DNA of 18,476 nucleotides from an uncultured Neomegalonema sp. (GCA_937927905.1 CALFWP010000171.1:1-18476); one strand, 5' to 3'. Shown: positions 8,512 to 16,612, counted from the stretch's first letter. The notes: generated by a model from the sequence alone, not told the origin. A program made the numbers and translations.

Positions 8512-10029
8512 ATGCTGTTTGCACCGGTGTTTTTATCCGCCCTGCTGAATACCGTTGCGCCGGTTGCACTGCTTGCCTCATGGGGTGACCATGACCGGGA
8601 GAAGGTTGCTAGAGGGGCGGTGCAACTGACCGTTACGGCCATGCGCTCGGCTATGGAGGTCACTTATGATGATATCGTCTTTGACGACCGCAGCGGTGAT
8701 TTCAGCTTGCGCGGGTTGCAGATTACGCTGCCGGATGCGGTCGGTGTTACCGGTTGTACAGTTACATTCGATGTTGTGAAAGTCGTGGTATTTGACCGGC
8801 CTGATACACTGTCTTTCGGGATGGAGGCGGATGGTATTGATGTCTTACCGGTTTGTGCCGGTGCGCAAAGCGCGGTGCTCCGGTCAATGCTGGGACCGGA
8901 TGCGACGAAAATCCGGCATTATTCGTCAACGCTGAACTATAGCATCGGACAGTCCGCTCTCGATTACGCTATGGTTCTGGAAACGGAGGCGGCGGGGGCT
9001 GTCTCCGCCAATCTGCGTATGAAGGGGCTGCACTTTAGCCTTGGTGTTTATGGGGACCCGCACCCCGCCGGAGAGATTACATCGGTGGATGTGACTTTTC
9101 AGGATACTGAGGCGGTGCGGGTGCTGTTGCCTATTCTTGGTCCGGATGCCGATCCGGTGGCCATGGCAACCGGTGCGATGGGAGGTGCATTATCCGATAG
9201 CGGGCTGTCCGATGATGAACTGGCCTTGATCGACAGCGCAAGGACAGAGCTTGGCCGGCTCGTGGAAGAGGGCGGCGCTGTGACGGTGCGCTCGGGACGG
9301 GGCGTGTCCGTTTCTTTTGAAAGTCTGCAGCGGATTAACAGGCCTGATGAGCTTGTCACATTGTTTAAACCTGTCTTTTCTGCGGCACTTGCCGGTGCTG
9401 ATGGTCTCATCCCGTCCGGCTTGCTCAAAGCTGCGTTAAATACGCCCGGTGATCTGAGTACGGCGGAGGCGTTGCGTGTGGCGGCGGCTCTTGCCTCCGG
9501 TGATGGTGTGCCGCGCTCGCCTGCAAACGCAGCCTCTTTGCTGAAACCACTGGCGGAGAACGGCAATAGTGCGGCGGCTTTGCAATATGCCTCTTTGCTG
9601 TTTGATAAGGGGGACACTGCAGCCGCCTACGGCTTTGCACTGGCGGCGGGGCAGGGCGGCGCGTCCGGTGCGCGCACATTGCTTGACCGGATTGAGTCCG
9701 GATTGAGTGTGACAGAACTTCTCGGTCTTCAGGACAAAGCCGCCGGTGAACAGTCTGTGCCGCCTGCGGATATTTCTGTCCTTCGGCGTGAAGCGCGGCG
9801 TTATGCCAGCGGCCTCGGAGTGTCGCGGCATTACGCCACAGCGTTTTTTCTGGCAACACTTGCCGCTGCGGGCGGCGATGACAGTTCTGCGCAGCTGGCA
9901 GAGCGGCTGTTGCATCACTTTGATAAAGATGATGATGCGCAAGCCTGGCGCAAGGTTGCTGATGCGCATTCTGCAAAAGCACTGTTTCTCTGGGCGGATG
10001 GCTTCGGGGACAGCTTCGGGCCGCAATAA
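8512..10029 (+). CDS. Exported Sel1-repeat protein of unknown function
   Basis: Not recognised as a named family. The 505 residues begin with a hydrophobic segment at about 1-22 (LSALLNTVAPVALL), a likely signal peptide or anchor, so the protein is probably periplasmic. Residues 40-290 are beta-rich, with phrases such as MEVTYDDIVFDDRSGDFSL and SLRGLQITLPD that recall lipid-groove-like domains; the phrase LGPDA occurs twice (127-131 and 209-213), which may mark an internal duplication. Residues 312-395 (ALASGDGVPRSPANAASLL, AALQYASLLFDKGDTAAAYG) and 428-465 (RYASGLGVSRHYATAFFLA) look like Sel1-type tetratricopeptide repeats, normally protein-interaction modules. It follows pgk by 39 bases with GAGGAG before the ATG, and precedes the aldolase-family gene by 33 bases. 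A role in envelope signalling or scaffolding is inference. Confidence 0.7.
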   Translation: MLFAPVFLSALLNTVAPVALLASWGDHDREKVARGAVQLTVTAMRSAMEVTYDDIVFDDRSGDFSLRGLQITLPDAVGVTGCTVTFDVVKVVVFDRPDTLSFGMEADGIDVLPVCAGAQSAVLRSMLGPDATKIRHYSSTLNYSIGQSALDYAMVLETEAAGAVSANLRMKGLHFSLGVYGDPHPAGEITSVDVTFQDTEAVRVLLPILGPDADPVAMATGAMGGALSDSGLSDDELALIDSARTELGRLVEEGGAVTVRSGRGVSVSFESLQRINRPDELVTLFKPVFSAALAGADGLIPSGLLKAALNTPGDLSTAEALRVAAALASGDGVPRSPANAASLLKPLAENGNSAAALQYASLLFDKGDTAAAYGFALAAGQGGASGARTLLDRIESGLSVTELLGLQDKAAGEQSVPPADISVLRREARRYASGLGVSRHYATAFFLATLAAAGGDDSSAQLAERLLHHFDKDDDAQAWRKVADAHSAKALFLWADGFGDSFGPQ

Positions 10030-10062
10030 CGCTATAGTAGCTTATATCGTAAAGGGACCGGC

Positions 10063-10827
10063 ATGAGGCGTTTGATTGAAAAACTGAACCTGAATAAGCC
10101 TGTGCCCTTTGCATGGTGCGGCCTGACGGATCCGCGTTATCTGGAAATGGTTGCAGAATATCCTTTTGCCGCCGTGAGTCTGGATATGCAGCACGGGTTT
10201 TTTGATGAAGCGGCTGTCCAGCACGGCATTGCTGCGGTTGCCGCCAAAGGGAAAGCGCCGCTGGTGCGCATACCTGTCGGGCGCTGTGATACAGCCTCAC
10301 GGGTGATGGATTTCGGCGCGCTCGGCGTGATTGCCCCGATGATTAACAGTGTTGAGGATGCGCGCGCTTTTGCCCGTTCGGTCAAATATGTCCCGCGGGG
10401 AGAGCGCTCTTTCGGGCCGCGCCATGCCGCCGCAACCTATGGTGTGAGTATCCCTGAATACCTTGACGGAATAGACAACGCATCACTGGCGCTTGCCATG
10501 ATTGAAACCCGTGAAGCGGTTGAGGTTGTGGAAGAGATTGTCGTCGTAGATGGTATTGACGGGGTGCTGATCGGGCCGGGAGATCTGTCAATCTCAATCC
10601 GGCAGAACCGTATTCCCGATGTCTACGGGCCGGAGTCCATGGAGGCGGTGTCACGAATTATCGGTGCATGCAAGACCGCCGGCAAGCACGCCGCTGCCTT
10701 TGCCCTGACACCCGAACACGCGAATATGTTGGCCGGTTTGGGGGCCGGTCTGATTTCTGTCGGGATTGATGACACCTATCTGGACAAGGGCATTGCCTCA
10801 CACCTGAACGGTCTGACATTTATCTGA
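10063..10827 (+). CDS. HpcH/HpaI-family class II aldolase
   Basis: A metal-dependent pyruvate aldolase fold of 254 residues. Family active-site residues are visible: DMQHGFFD with Asp41 and His44 (catalytic His), VRIPVG with Arg69, AMIETREAVE with Glu148 and LIGPGDLS with Asp174, the two metal ligands. Known members cleave 2-keto-4-hydroxy acids such as 4-hydroxy-2-oxoheptanedioate or 2-keto-3-deoxy sugar acids into pyruvate plus an aldehyde; which one applies here cannot be told from the sequence. The start has AGGGA about 5 bases upstream. It is the last gene of the gap-pgk run, so its product is likely fed into or drawn from triose phosphates. It occupies the position where other alphaproteobacteria often have fructose-bisphosphate aldolase. 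Confidence 0.85.
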   Translation: MRRLIEKLNLNKPVPFAWCGLTDPRYLEMVAEYPFAAVSLDMQHGFFDEAAVQHGIAAVAAKGKAPLVRIPVGRCDTASRVMDFGALGVIAPMINSVEDARAFARSVKYVPRGERSFGPRHAAATYGVSIPEYLDGIDNASLALAMIETREAVEVVEEIVVVDGIDGVLIGPGDLSISIRQNRIPDVYGPESMEAVSRIIGACKTAGKHAAAFALTPEHANMLAGLGAGLISVGIDDTYLDKGIASHLNGLTFI

Positions 10828-10960
10828 TCGCATATGCGTAAAGCAGTTACGGCCGGTCTTATCGGACCTGCGGGCAAATAGGGGATAGCCGCTAAAACGT
10901 CACGATTGTGCGAGGCGCGGTATCACAAGGTTGGTCGGGCTGTGCGGGCACTGTATTTCC

Positions 10961-10981
10961 TACATAATCGGATTTTATGTA
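10961..10981. promoter_or_regulatory. Inverted repeat just upstream of the secreted-protein gene
   Basis: TACATAA at 10961-10967 and TTATGTA at 10975-10981 are exact reverse complements with a 7-base spacer, ending 4 bases before the GGAGG ribosome site of the 11000-11560 gene. CATAAT at 10963-10968 and TATTAT at 10980-10985 both resemble -10 elements, but no good -35 sits at the right distance. It could be an operator, or a hairpin that touches the ribosome site. Confidence 0.35.
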
Positions 10982-10999
10982 TTATGGAGGATGCCAAGC

Positions 11000-11560
11000 A
11001 TGCTGCGTTTTTCTGCAATCTCTACTGTGCTGCTTTGCATGATGTCCCTGCCTGCCCTCGCGACCGTTCTTGACGGGAAAATTCTGCAGCAGAACGGCAA
11101 TGGGGCCTTCGTAAAACTGGATACCGATACGCCGTTCGCGGTCGGGTATGACACATTTGATGATCCCAACCTTTATGCTTTTGATGAGGATCAGAATATC
11201 GTTCTGGAAAACGCAATTCGCGTTGATGTCGGCGGGATAGACGGTGTTATTCCGTCTGAAACGACAGTTGCCAGCCATTACGTCTTTTTCGATTCGCTCA
11301 ATGGCATCCATATCGGCTATGTCGATTTTGATGCACCTGTGCTTGGTGTTGCCGCGTTTCAGGACACTATGGCGGCAACGGATTTCCTCGCCAATACTTC
11401 TGTTGAGTATATCAGCACGGATTTGCGCGGTCTGGAACCCGGAGAGTTGGTCTGGGTCGATCCGCAGGACCCTTATCGTCTTTGGGTCTATTGGGCGGGG
11501 TCATCCCCAGGGGATTACATCCGTGTATTTACGGAGAAATCCCTTGGTGCGATTTCATAA
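11000..11560 (+). CDS. Secreted protein of unknown function, CTERM-passenger-like body without a sorting tail
   Basis: A 186-residue protein with a clear signal peptide (MLRFSAISTVLLCMMSLPALA, cleavage after ALA). The mature part is acidic and beta-rich, with phrases such as HYVFFDSLNGIHIGYVDFD, ATDFLANTSVEY and YWAGSSPGDYIRVFTEKS. These resemble the extracellular body of alphaproteobacterial and cyanobacterial proteins that carry a PEP-CTERM or VPLPA-CTERM anchor, from memory of such sequences. Here the protein ends SLGAIS with no hydrophobic tail or basic cluster. The ATG at 11000 is preceded by GGAGG 9 bases upstream; an ATG at 10991 would be too close to it, and a TTG at 10931 has no support. 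It stands alone between aldolase and convergent pip. Function unknown. Confidence 0.65.
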   Translation: MLRFSAISTVLLCMMSLPALATVLDGKILQQNGNGAFVKLDTDTPFAVGYDTFDDPNLYAFDEDQNIVLENAIRVDVGGIDGVIPSETTVASHYVFFDSLNGIHIGYVDFDAPVLGVAAFQDTMAATDFLANTSVEYISTDLRGLEPGELVWVDPQDPYRLWVYWAGSSPGDYIRVFTEKSLGAIS

Positions 11561-11605
11561 ACATGCGTGCATTGCAGGAGCCGGATTTCTTTTATTGAAT
11601 GATTT

Positions 11606-12556
11606 CTAATTGCGGAAATGATCCGTTGCGTTGATCAGGGCTGTGCAAATGCCGGGTTCGCTGACGGCATGTCCGGCGTCGGGTACATTTACATAGGTCG
11701 AATTGGGCCATGCCTGATGCAATTGCCAGGCACTGACCGGCGGGGTTACGACATCGTAGCGCCCCTGTACGATCACGCCAGGAATATGCCTGATTTTATG
11801 CATGTCACGTAAAAGCTGGCCGTCCTCTTCCATAAAGCCGCCATTGATAAAATAATGCGCCTCTATCCGTGCAAAGGCGAGTGCATAATCCTCGCGGGCA
11901 AAGGCACCGGCACGTTGGGGTGACGGCATCATGGTTACGGTTGCGCCCTCCCACCGGCTCCATGCGCGGGCACAATTCAGCCGGACATGGGGGTCATCCC
12001 CGAACAGGCGTTTGTGATACGCGCTCAGCATATCGCCGCGCTCGGCCTGCGGTATCGGGGCAATAAACTGTTGCCAAAGTTCAGGATGAAATCGGGAACA
12101 GCCGCCATTATGGAACCAGTCGCATTCCTCCTTGCGGATCAGGAAAATTCCGCGGAGCACCATTTCGGTAACCCGTTCGGGATGAGTCTGGGCATAGGCC
12201 AGCGCAAGGGTTGACCCCCAGGATCCGCCGAACAGCATCCATTGTTCAATTCCGAAAACTTGCCGGATGCGCTCAATATCGGCGACCAGATCCCAGGTGG
12301 TGTTTTCCTCGCAACAGGCATTGGGGGTCGAGCGTCCGCATCCGCGCTGATCAAACAGGAAAATCCGGTAGACTTCAGGGTCGAAAAAGCGTCGCATCGC
12401 CGGATTACACCCCGCCCCGGGTCCACCATGCAGAACAATAACCGGTTTTCCTTCGGGATTTCCGCATTCCTCGACATAGATTTCATGCAGACCGGAGACT
12501 TTGAGCCTTTTTTTGATACGGGCTTCAATCACAGGGTAAAGCTGACGGTTTCGCAT
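11606..12556 (-). CDS. pip: Proline iminopeptidase
   Basis: Alpha/beta-hydrolase that removes N-terminal proline from peptides, cytoplasmic. At 316 residues it matches the family length. HGGPG at 43-47 forms the oxyanion region, DQRGCGRS (69-76) is the strand-loop signature, GGSWGS holds nucleophile Ser112, Asp268 lies in GRYDVVTPP and His296 in DAGHAVSEP. The start at 12556 fits the family opening (RQLYPVIEARI) and has GGAG 7 bases upstream. The frame stays open to 12751, but that would run into ubiG on the other strand and is not family-like. It is divergent from ubiG with 98 bases between; the tail faces the secreted-protein gene with 45 bases between. Confidence 0.95.
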   Translation of the reverse strand: MRNRQLYPVIEARIKKRLKVSGLHEIYVEECGNPEGKPVIVLHGGPGAGCNPAMRRFFDPEVYRIFLFDQRGCGRSTPNACCEENTTWDLVADIERIRQVFGIEQWMLFGGSWGSTLALAYAQTHPERVTEMVLRGIFLIRKEECDWFHNGGCSRFHPELWQQFIAPIPQAERGDMLSAYHKRLFGDDPHVRLNCARAWSRWEGATVTMMPSPQRAGAFAREDYALAFARIEAHYFINGGFMEEDGQLLRDMHKIRHIPGVIVQGRYDVVTPPVSAWQLHQAWPNSTYVNVPDAGHAVSEPGICTALINATDHFRN

Positions 12557-12654
12557 GAAGGCACTCCGGCTGCGACGCGGCAAAAGTGGCATCGCACTCA
12601 TGTTCGGGGTAACGAATGCGGGTTTGGGACGCAAGGCTGATGGAGCGGGTTTGA

Positions 12655-13407
12655 ATGACTGAAACACTGGATAGCGTAACCGTTGATGCCGGGGAAATCG
12701 GCAAATTCGATCGTATGGCGGCGACTTGGTGGGACCCTGAAGGCGAGGCAAAGCCTTTGCACCGCATGAATCCGGTGCGCCTTGATTACATTCGCGATCA
12801 TATCAGCATGCAATTCGACCGCGATCCGCAGGCAATACGCTCTTTGGACGGCCTGACTGTTCTGGATGTCGGATGTGGCGGCGGATTGCTATGCGAACCT
12901 ATGGCTCGTCTCGGGGCCTCTGTCACCGGCGTTGATGCTTCGACAGAGGCGATAGTGGTTGCACGGGATCACGCCCGTCTGCACGGGCTGGATATTGCGT
13001 ACCGCGCTGACTCTGCCGATAGGCTGGTACAGGAAAATGCGCAGTTTGATGTTGTTCTGGCGATGGAGATTGTCGAGCATGTTGCAGATATTCCGGCTTT
13101 TCTGTCCGATATCGCGGCCATGGTAAAACCCGGCGGTCTGGTGTTTTTATCCACGTTGAACCGTACGGCAAAAAGCTATGCGCTGGCCATCGGCGCGGCG
13201 GAATATCTGTTCCGCTGGTTGCCGCGCGGCACACATGACTGGAACCGGTTCCCGACACCGGTTGAACTGGAAACCGCATTGGAAGAGGCCGGACTGAAAG
13301 TTGTGGATGACACCGGCTTTTCCTACGCCGCGCTGCGCGACACCTGGAGCCGGAGCAAAGACTTATCGGTTAATTATGCGATGGTGGCTGAAAAAGAGAG
13401 GGCGTAG
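12655..13407 (+). CDS. ubiG: Ubiquinone biosynthesis 3-O-methyltransferase UbiG
   Basis: S-adenosylmethionine-dependent O-methyltransferase that performs both O-methylations in ubiquinone synthesis; acts at the inner membrane face. The 250 residues carry the UbiG signature AATWWDPEGEAKPLHRMNP (residues 22-40), SAM-binding motif I VLDVGCGGGLLCEP (69-82), the acidic TGVDAS (91-96), VLAMEIVEHV, and the C-terminal RGTHDWNRFPTP loop typical of UbiG. GGAG lies 9 bases before the ATG. The gene is alone on the plus strand between pip (divergent) and the regulator gene (convergent). Confidence 0.95.
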   Translation: MTETLDSVTVDAGEIGKFDRMAATWWDPEGEAKPLHRMNPVRLDYIRDHISMQFDRDPQAIRSLDGLTVLDVGCGGGLLCEPMARLGASVTGVDASTEAIVVARDHARLHGLDIAYRADSADRLVQENAQFDVVLAMEIVEHVADIPAFLSDIAAMVKPGGLVFLSTLNRTAKSYALAIGAAEYLFRWLPRGTHDWNRFPTPVELETALEEAGLKVVDDTGFSYAALRDTWSRSKDLSVNYAMVAEKERA

Positions 13408-13448
13408 AAAAATGAACATCCGCTTTTCTATCGCGCCCCACATACAGC

Positions 13449-13874
13449 CTATCTTCGCTTTTTTCCGTATATCTCAAGGCGGTGATGGACAATATCGTAT
13501 CCCAGTTCTTTTGCAATTTCCCGTTGTAATGCCTCTATCTTCTGTGAGGTAAATTCGATTACAGCTCCGGTATCAATATCAATCAGGTGATCATGATGTT
13601 CGCTGTCAGCATGTTCAAAGCGTGACGGTCCGCCTTCGAATGTATGGCGGTGAATAGCACCGTTCTCCTCCAGCGTTTTCATTGTGCGGTAAACGGTCGG
13701 TAAAGACACTGACGCATCCAGAGCGCTTGCCCGTTTGTAGATTTCCATCGCATCGGGATGATCCTGCGCACTGGCTACGATTTTCAGGATCACCTGACGC
13801 TGTTTTGTAATGCGCACGCCCGCTTCGCGCAAAAGTGTTTCATAATCGTGATGCAGGGCATTTGCTTCGGCCAT
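13449..13874 (-). CDS. mur: Fur-family regulator, probably Mur (manganese-responsive)
   Basis: A 141-residue winged-helix metalloregulator. The recognition helix region is [20 protein letters not shown] (57-76), and the dimerisation domain has the metal-binding [18 protein letters not shown] (91-108). There is no cysteine at all, so the structural CxxC zinc sites of E. coli Fur and of Zur are absent, as in alphaproteobacterial Fur/Mur proteins that sense manganese or iron. Context decides the name: it is divergent from sitABCD with a good inverted repeat between. In Rhizobiales and Rhodobacterales Mur represses Mn uptake under Mn sufficiency. AAGGA lies 9 bases before the ATG. Irr and Fur cannot be excluded on sequence alone. 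Confidence 0.8.
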   Translation of the reverse strand: MAEANALHHDYETLLREAGVRITKQRQVILKIVASAQDHPDAMEIYKRASALDASVSLPTVYRTMKTLEENGAIHRHTFEGGPSRFEHADSEHHDHLIDIDTGAVIEFTSQKIEALQREIAKELGYDIVHHRLEIYGKKRR

Positions 13875-13916
13875 AGCTCAGCGTCCTTCAGTTGAGAGCC
13901 TTTTTCAAGTAAGTTT

Positions 13917-13933
13917 TTGCAAGTGATTTGCAA
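13917..13933. promoter_or_regulatory. Probable Mur operator between mur and sitA
   Basis: TTGCAA-GTGAT-TTGCAA, two copies of the palindromic hexamer 5 bases apart, also read as the inverted repeat TGCAA-N5-TTGCA. This resembles the TGCAA-rich Mur boxes described upstream of sit and mntH genes in alphaproteobacteria. It lies 5 bases before the -35 of the sitA promoter and 43 bases upstream of the mur ATG, so one site could repress sitABCD and autoregulate mur. Confidence 0.6.
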
Positions 13934-13938
13934 CTGCA

Positions 13939-13967
13939 TTGACAATCCGCCGCTTCAACCCTAGCTG
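13939..13967 (+). promoter_or_regulatory. Candidate sigma-70 promoter of sitABCD
   Basis: A perfect TTGACA at 13939-13944 is followed, 17 bases on, by TAGCTG at 13962-13967, a poor -10; TAAAAT at 13968-13973 is better but 23 bases away. The Mur-box candidate abuts the -35. A start of transcription near 13975 would give a leader of about 20 bases before the sitA ATG. Confidence 0.4.
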
Positions 13968-13996
13968 TAAAATTCGGAAATAAACCGGAGACCGGA

Positions 13997-14878
13997 ATGC
14001 GCCTCTTGCCTGTTGTTGCTGTTGTTTTGATTCTCGCTGCACTGCCTGCGCAGGCCGCTGAAAAATTCAGGGTTGCGACAACCTTTACCGTGATTGCTGA
14101 TATCGCGCGTAATGTGACAGGCGATGCCGCCGATGTGGTATCGATCACCAAACCGGGTGCGGAAATTCATAATTACCAGCCGACACCGCGTGATATTATC
14201 AGGGCCTCGCAAGCCGATCTGATCCTATGGAACGGGTTGAATCTCGAGCTGTGGTTTGAAAAATTTTTCAGCAGGATCCGCAATACACCCGAGGCCATTC
14301 TGACCGAGGGTATCGTGCCCATGAGCATCGGCGACGGTCCCTATAACGGAAAGCCCAATCCCCATGCCTGGATGTCGTTTTCGGATGCGGAAATCTACGT
14401 TGAAAATATCCGCAAGGCTCTGGTGGAACACGATCCGGACAATGCGGAAACGTATAACGCCAACGCCAAAGTCTACACTGCAAAAATTCGCGCCCTGAAA
14501 GAGCCGATTGTCAAATCTCTCTCGGAAATCCCCGGGGGCCGCCGGTGGCTTGTGTCCTCCGAAGGGGCGTTCAGTTATCTTGCCCGTGATCTCGGCCTGA
14601 AAGAGCTGTACCTCTGGCCGATCAATGCCGATGCGCAGGGCACGCCGCAACAGGTCCGCCGCGTCATTGACACGGTACGTGAAAACAACATTCCGGCTGT
14701 GTTTAGTGAAAGCACTATCTCAGACCGTCCGGCAAAACAGGTCGCGCGTGAGACAGGTGCCCGTTACGGCGGCATGCTTTATGTGGACAGCCTGAGTGAA
14801 AAGGGCGGGCCTGTGCCGACATTTCTTGATCTGCTGACGGTTACTGCAAAGACCATTGCGGAGGGCCTGACAGAGTGA
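13997..14878 (+). CDS. sitA: SitA, periplasmic manganese-binding protein of ABC transporter
   Basis: Cluster A-I solute-binding protein that hands Mn(II), perhaps also Fe(II), to the SitCD permease in the periplasm. A signal peptide occupies about residues 1-20 ([17 protein letters not shown]). Metal ligands are the family set: His58 ([11 protein letters not shown]), His123 (NPHAWMS), Glu189 (SSEGAFSYL) and Asp264 (LYVDSLS); two His, a Glu and an Asp fit Mn-type sites better than the three-His Zn type, and the His-rich loop of ZnuA is missing. At 293 residues it is full length. GGAG lies 6 bases before the ATG. It is the first gene of the sitABCD operon and overlaps sitB by 4 bases. Confidence 0.93.
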   Translation: MRLLPVVAVVLILAALPAQAAEKFRVATTFTVIADIARNVTGDAADVVSITKPGAEIHNYQPTPRDIIRASQADLILWNGLNLELWFEKFFSRIRNTPEAILTEGIVPMSIGDGPYNGKPNPHAWMSFSDAEIYVENIRKALVEHDPDNAETYNANAKVYTAKIRALKEPIVKSLSEIPGGRRWLVSSEGAFSYLARDLGLKELYLWPINADAQGTPQQVRRVIDTVRENNIPAVFSESTISDRPAKQVARETGARYGGMLYVDSLSEKGGPVPTFLDLLTVTAKTIAEGLTE

Positions 14879-15741
14879 CAGAGCGCTCTGCGCATACCGG
14901 ATCTGTAACGGGCATAACGGCCAGCGGCCTGACCGTGACTTACCGGAACGGGCATACGGCCCTGCGTGATGCGCATTTTGAAATCCCGACCGGGTCTATT
15001 TGTGCCCTGGTCGGGGTGAACGGATCCGGAAAATCCACATTGTTCAAGGCGATCATGGGCTTTGCTCCCGTATCATCCGGTACGGTGGAGGTGCTCGGAA
15101 AACCGATTGCCAAAGCCCTGAAAAGCAATGACATCGCCTATGTCCCGCAAAGTGAGGATGTGGACTGGGATTTTCCTGTTCTTGTCGAAGATGTCGTGAT
15201 GATGGGCCGTTACGGACACATGAATTTTCTGCGCATCCCCTCGCGGGCCGATTATGACGCTGTGGAACAGGCGCTGACCCGTGTCGGGATGAGTGATTAT
15301 CGCAAGCGTCAGATCGGTGAACTGTCCGGCGGTCAAAAAAAACGCGTGTTTCTTGCGCGGGCGCTGGCACAGGACGGACGGGTTATCCTCCTGGATGAAC
15401 CCTTTACCGGCGTTGATGTGAAAACCGAGGACCAGATTATCCGCCTGATGCGGGCGCTTCGGGACGAGGGGCGTGTGATGCTTGTCTCTACCCACAATCT
15501 CGGCTCGGTGCCGCAATTCTGTGACCGTGTGGTTTTCATCAACCGTACTATTCTGGGTTATGGTCCCACAGAACAGGTCTTTACCCAGAGCAGTCTGGAG
15601 GCCGCCTTCGGCGGCGTTTTGCGCCATCACATCCTGACCGGTGATGAACTGCACGATGACGATGATGCGCGACAGGTGACGGTGATCACTGACGATGAGA
15701 GGCCCGTTGTGCTTTACGGTGAAAAGGACAAGCCGCAGTGA
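14875..15741 (+). CDS. sitB: SitB, ATPase of manganese ABC transporter
   Basis: Cytoplasmic ATPase subunit, 288 residues. Walker A is GVNGSGKST (47-55), the Q-loop has Gln92 ([12 protein letters not shown]), the signature is LSGGQKKR (150-157), Walker B is [12 protein letters not shown] (170-181) and the switch His is 207 (STHNLG). The start is a GTG inside the end of sitA (GTGA overlap), so translation is coupled. After the conserved core a polar acidic tail begins at about residue 250 with [12 protein letters not shown], longer than in most short family members. Confidence 0.93.
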   Translation: MTERSAHTGSVTGITASGLTVTYRNGHTALRDAHFEIPTGSICALVGVNGSGKSTLFKAIMGFAPVSSGTVEVLGKPIAKALKSNDIAYVPQSEDVDWDFPVLVEDVVMMGRYGHMNFLRIPSRADYDAVEQALTRVGMSDYRKRQIGELSGGQKKRVFLARALAQDGRVILLDEPFTGVDVKTEDQIIRLMRALRDEGRVMLVSTHNLGSVPQFCDRVVFINRTILGYGPTEQVFTQSSLEAAFGGVLRHHILTGDELHDDDDARQVTVITDDERPVVLYGEKDKPQ

Positions 15742-15772
15742 TAAAGTCTGAACCAGCCTTGCGGTGCGCCTG

Positions 15773-16612
15773 ATGCTGGAACCTTTTTCCTATGATTACA
15801 TGACCAACGCGATGGTCGTCTCTGCACTGGTCGGCGGTGTCTGTGCATTCCTGTCCGCTTATCTGATGTTGAAAGGCTGGTCTTTGATCGGAGATGCACT
15901 GTCCCATTCCGTCGTGCCGGGCGTCACCGGCGCTTATATTCTCGGATTACCTTATGCCCTGGGTGCATTTTTATCCGGTGGGTTGGCGGCGGCGGCGATG
16001 CTGTTCATAAATCAGCGGACGCGGCTGAAAGTGGATACCGTCATCGGCATGATTTTCAGCGGATTTTTCGGCATCGGCCTGTTTATGATCTCTCTGTCTC
16101 CGGCATCGGTGGATGTAAAAACGATCATCTTCGGTAATATTCTGGCGGTTTCTCCTGCTGATACACTGCAACTGGTTTTGATCGGCGGTATTTCACTGAC
16201 CATTCTGACACTGAAATGGCGTGATCTGATGGTGACGTTTTTCGATGAAAGCCATGCCCGGTCCATCGGGTTGAATCCGGTGCTGCTGAAGGCGCTGTTC
16301 TTTACATTGCTCAGTGCATCTACGGTTGCTGCTATGATGACGGTCGGTGCCTTTCTGGTAATCGCGCTGGTGGTGACTCCGGGGGCGACGGCCTATCTGA
16401 TGACGGACAGGTTTCCGCGTTTGATCATCCTCAGCGTTACTATAGGCACGGTTACAAGTTTCCTCGGCGCGTATCTGTCGTATTTTCTGGACGGGGCTAC
16501 CGGCGGGATCATCGTTGTGATGCAGACCGTGCTGTTTCTCGCCGCCTTTGTCTTTGCGCCCAAACACGGTATTCTCGCCGCCCGCCGCCGTGCAGCTCAG
16601 AGCGCAGCATGA
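15773..16612 (+). CDS. sitC: SitC, permease subunit of manganese ABC transporter
   Basis: Inner-membrane permease of the ABC-3 family. From the ATG at 15773 it has 279 residues, with about seven or eight hydrophobic segments. The family motif GDALSHSVVPG, an early-loop hallmark of metal permeases, is followed by RLKVDTVIGMIFSGFFG and by AAMMTVGAFLVIALVVTPGA, and the end has FVFAPKHGIL. A GTG at 15764 would add three residues; neither start has a strong ribosome site. It lies 31 bases after sitB and overlaps sitD by 4 bases. Confidence 0.92.
   Translation: MLEPFSYDYMTNAMVVSALVGGVCAFLSAYLMLKGWSLIGDALSHSVVPGVTGAYILGLPYALGAFLSGGLAAAAMLFINQRTRLKVDTVIGMIFSGFFGIGLFMISLSPASVDVKTIIFGNILAVSPADTLQLVLIGGISLTILTLKWRDLMVTFFDESHARSIGLNPVLLKALFFTLLSASTVAAMMTVGAFLVIALVVTPGATAYLMTDRFPRLIILSVTIGTVTSFLGAYLSYFLDGATGGIIVVMQTVLFLAAFVFAPKHGILAARRRAAQSAA

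Noticed and set aside
9425..10300. 291-codon minus-strand open frame opposite the Sel1 and aldolase genes
   Set aside because: It spans two recognised genes, has a low-complexity His/Arg/Pro-rich translation and no start support.
10829..10838. CGCATATGCG palindrome just after the aldolase stop
   Set aside because: A lone 10-base palindrome without a loop, T-run or repeat; not enough to call a terminator or operator.
12557..12751. N-terminal extension of pip by up to 65 codons
   Set aside because: It would overlap the first 97 bases of ubiG and carries no family homology; the ATG at 12556 has a ribosome site and the family's usual opening.
13408..13448. Bidirectional terminator between convergent ubiG and mur
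   Set aside because: No stem-loop with a flanking T-run is visible in the 41 bases.
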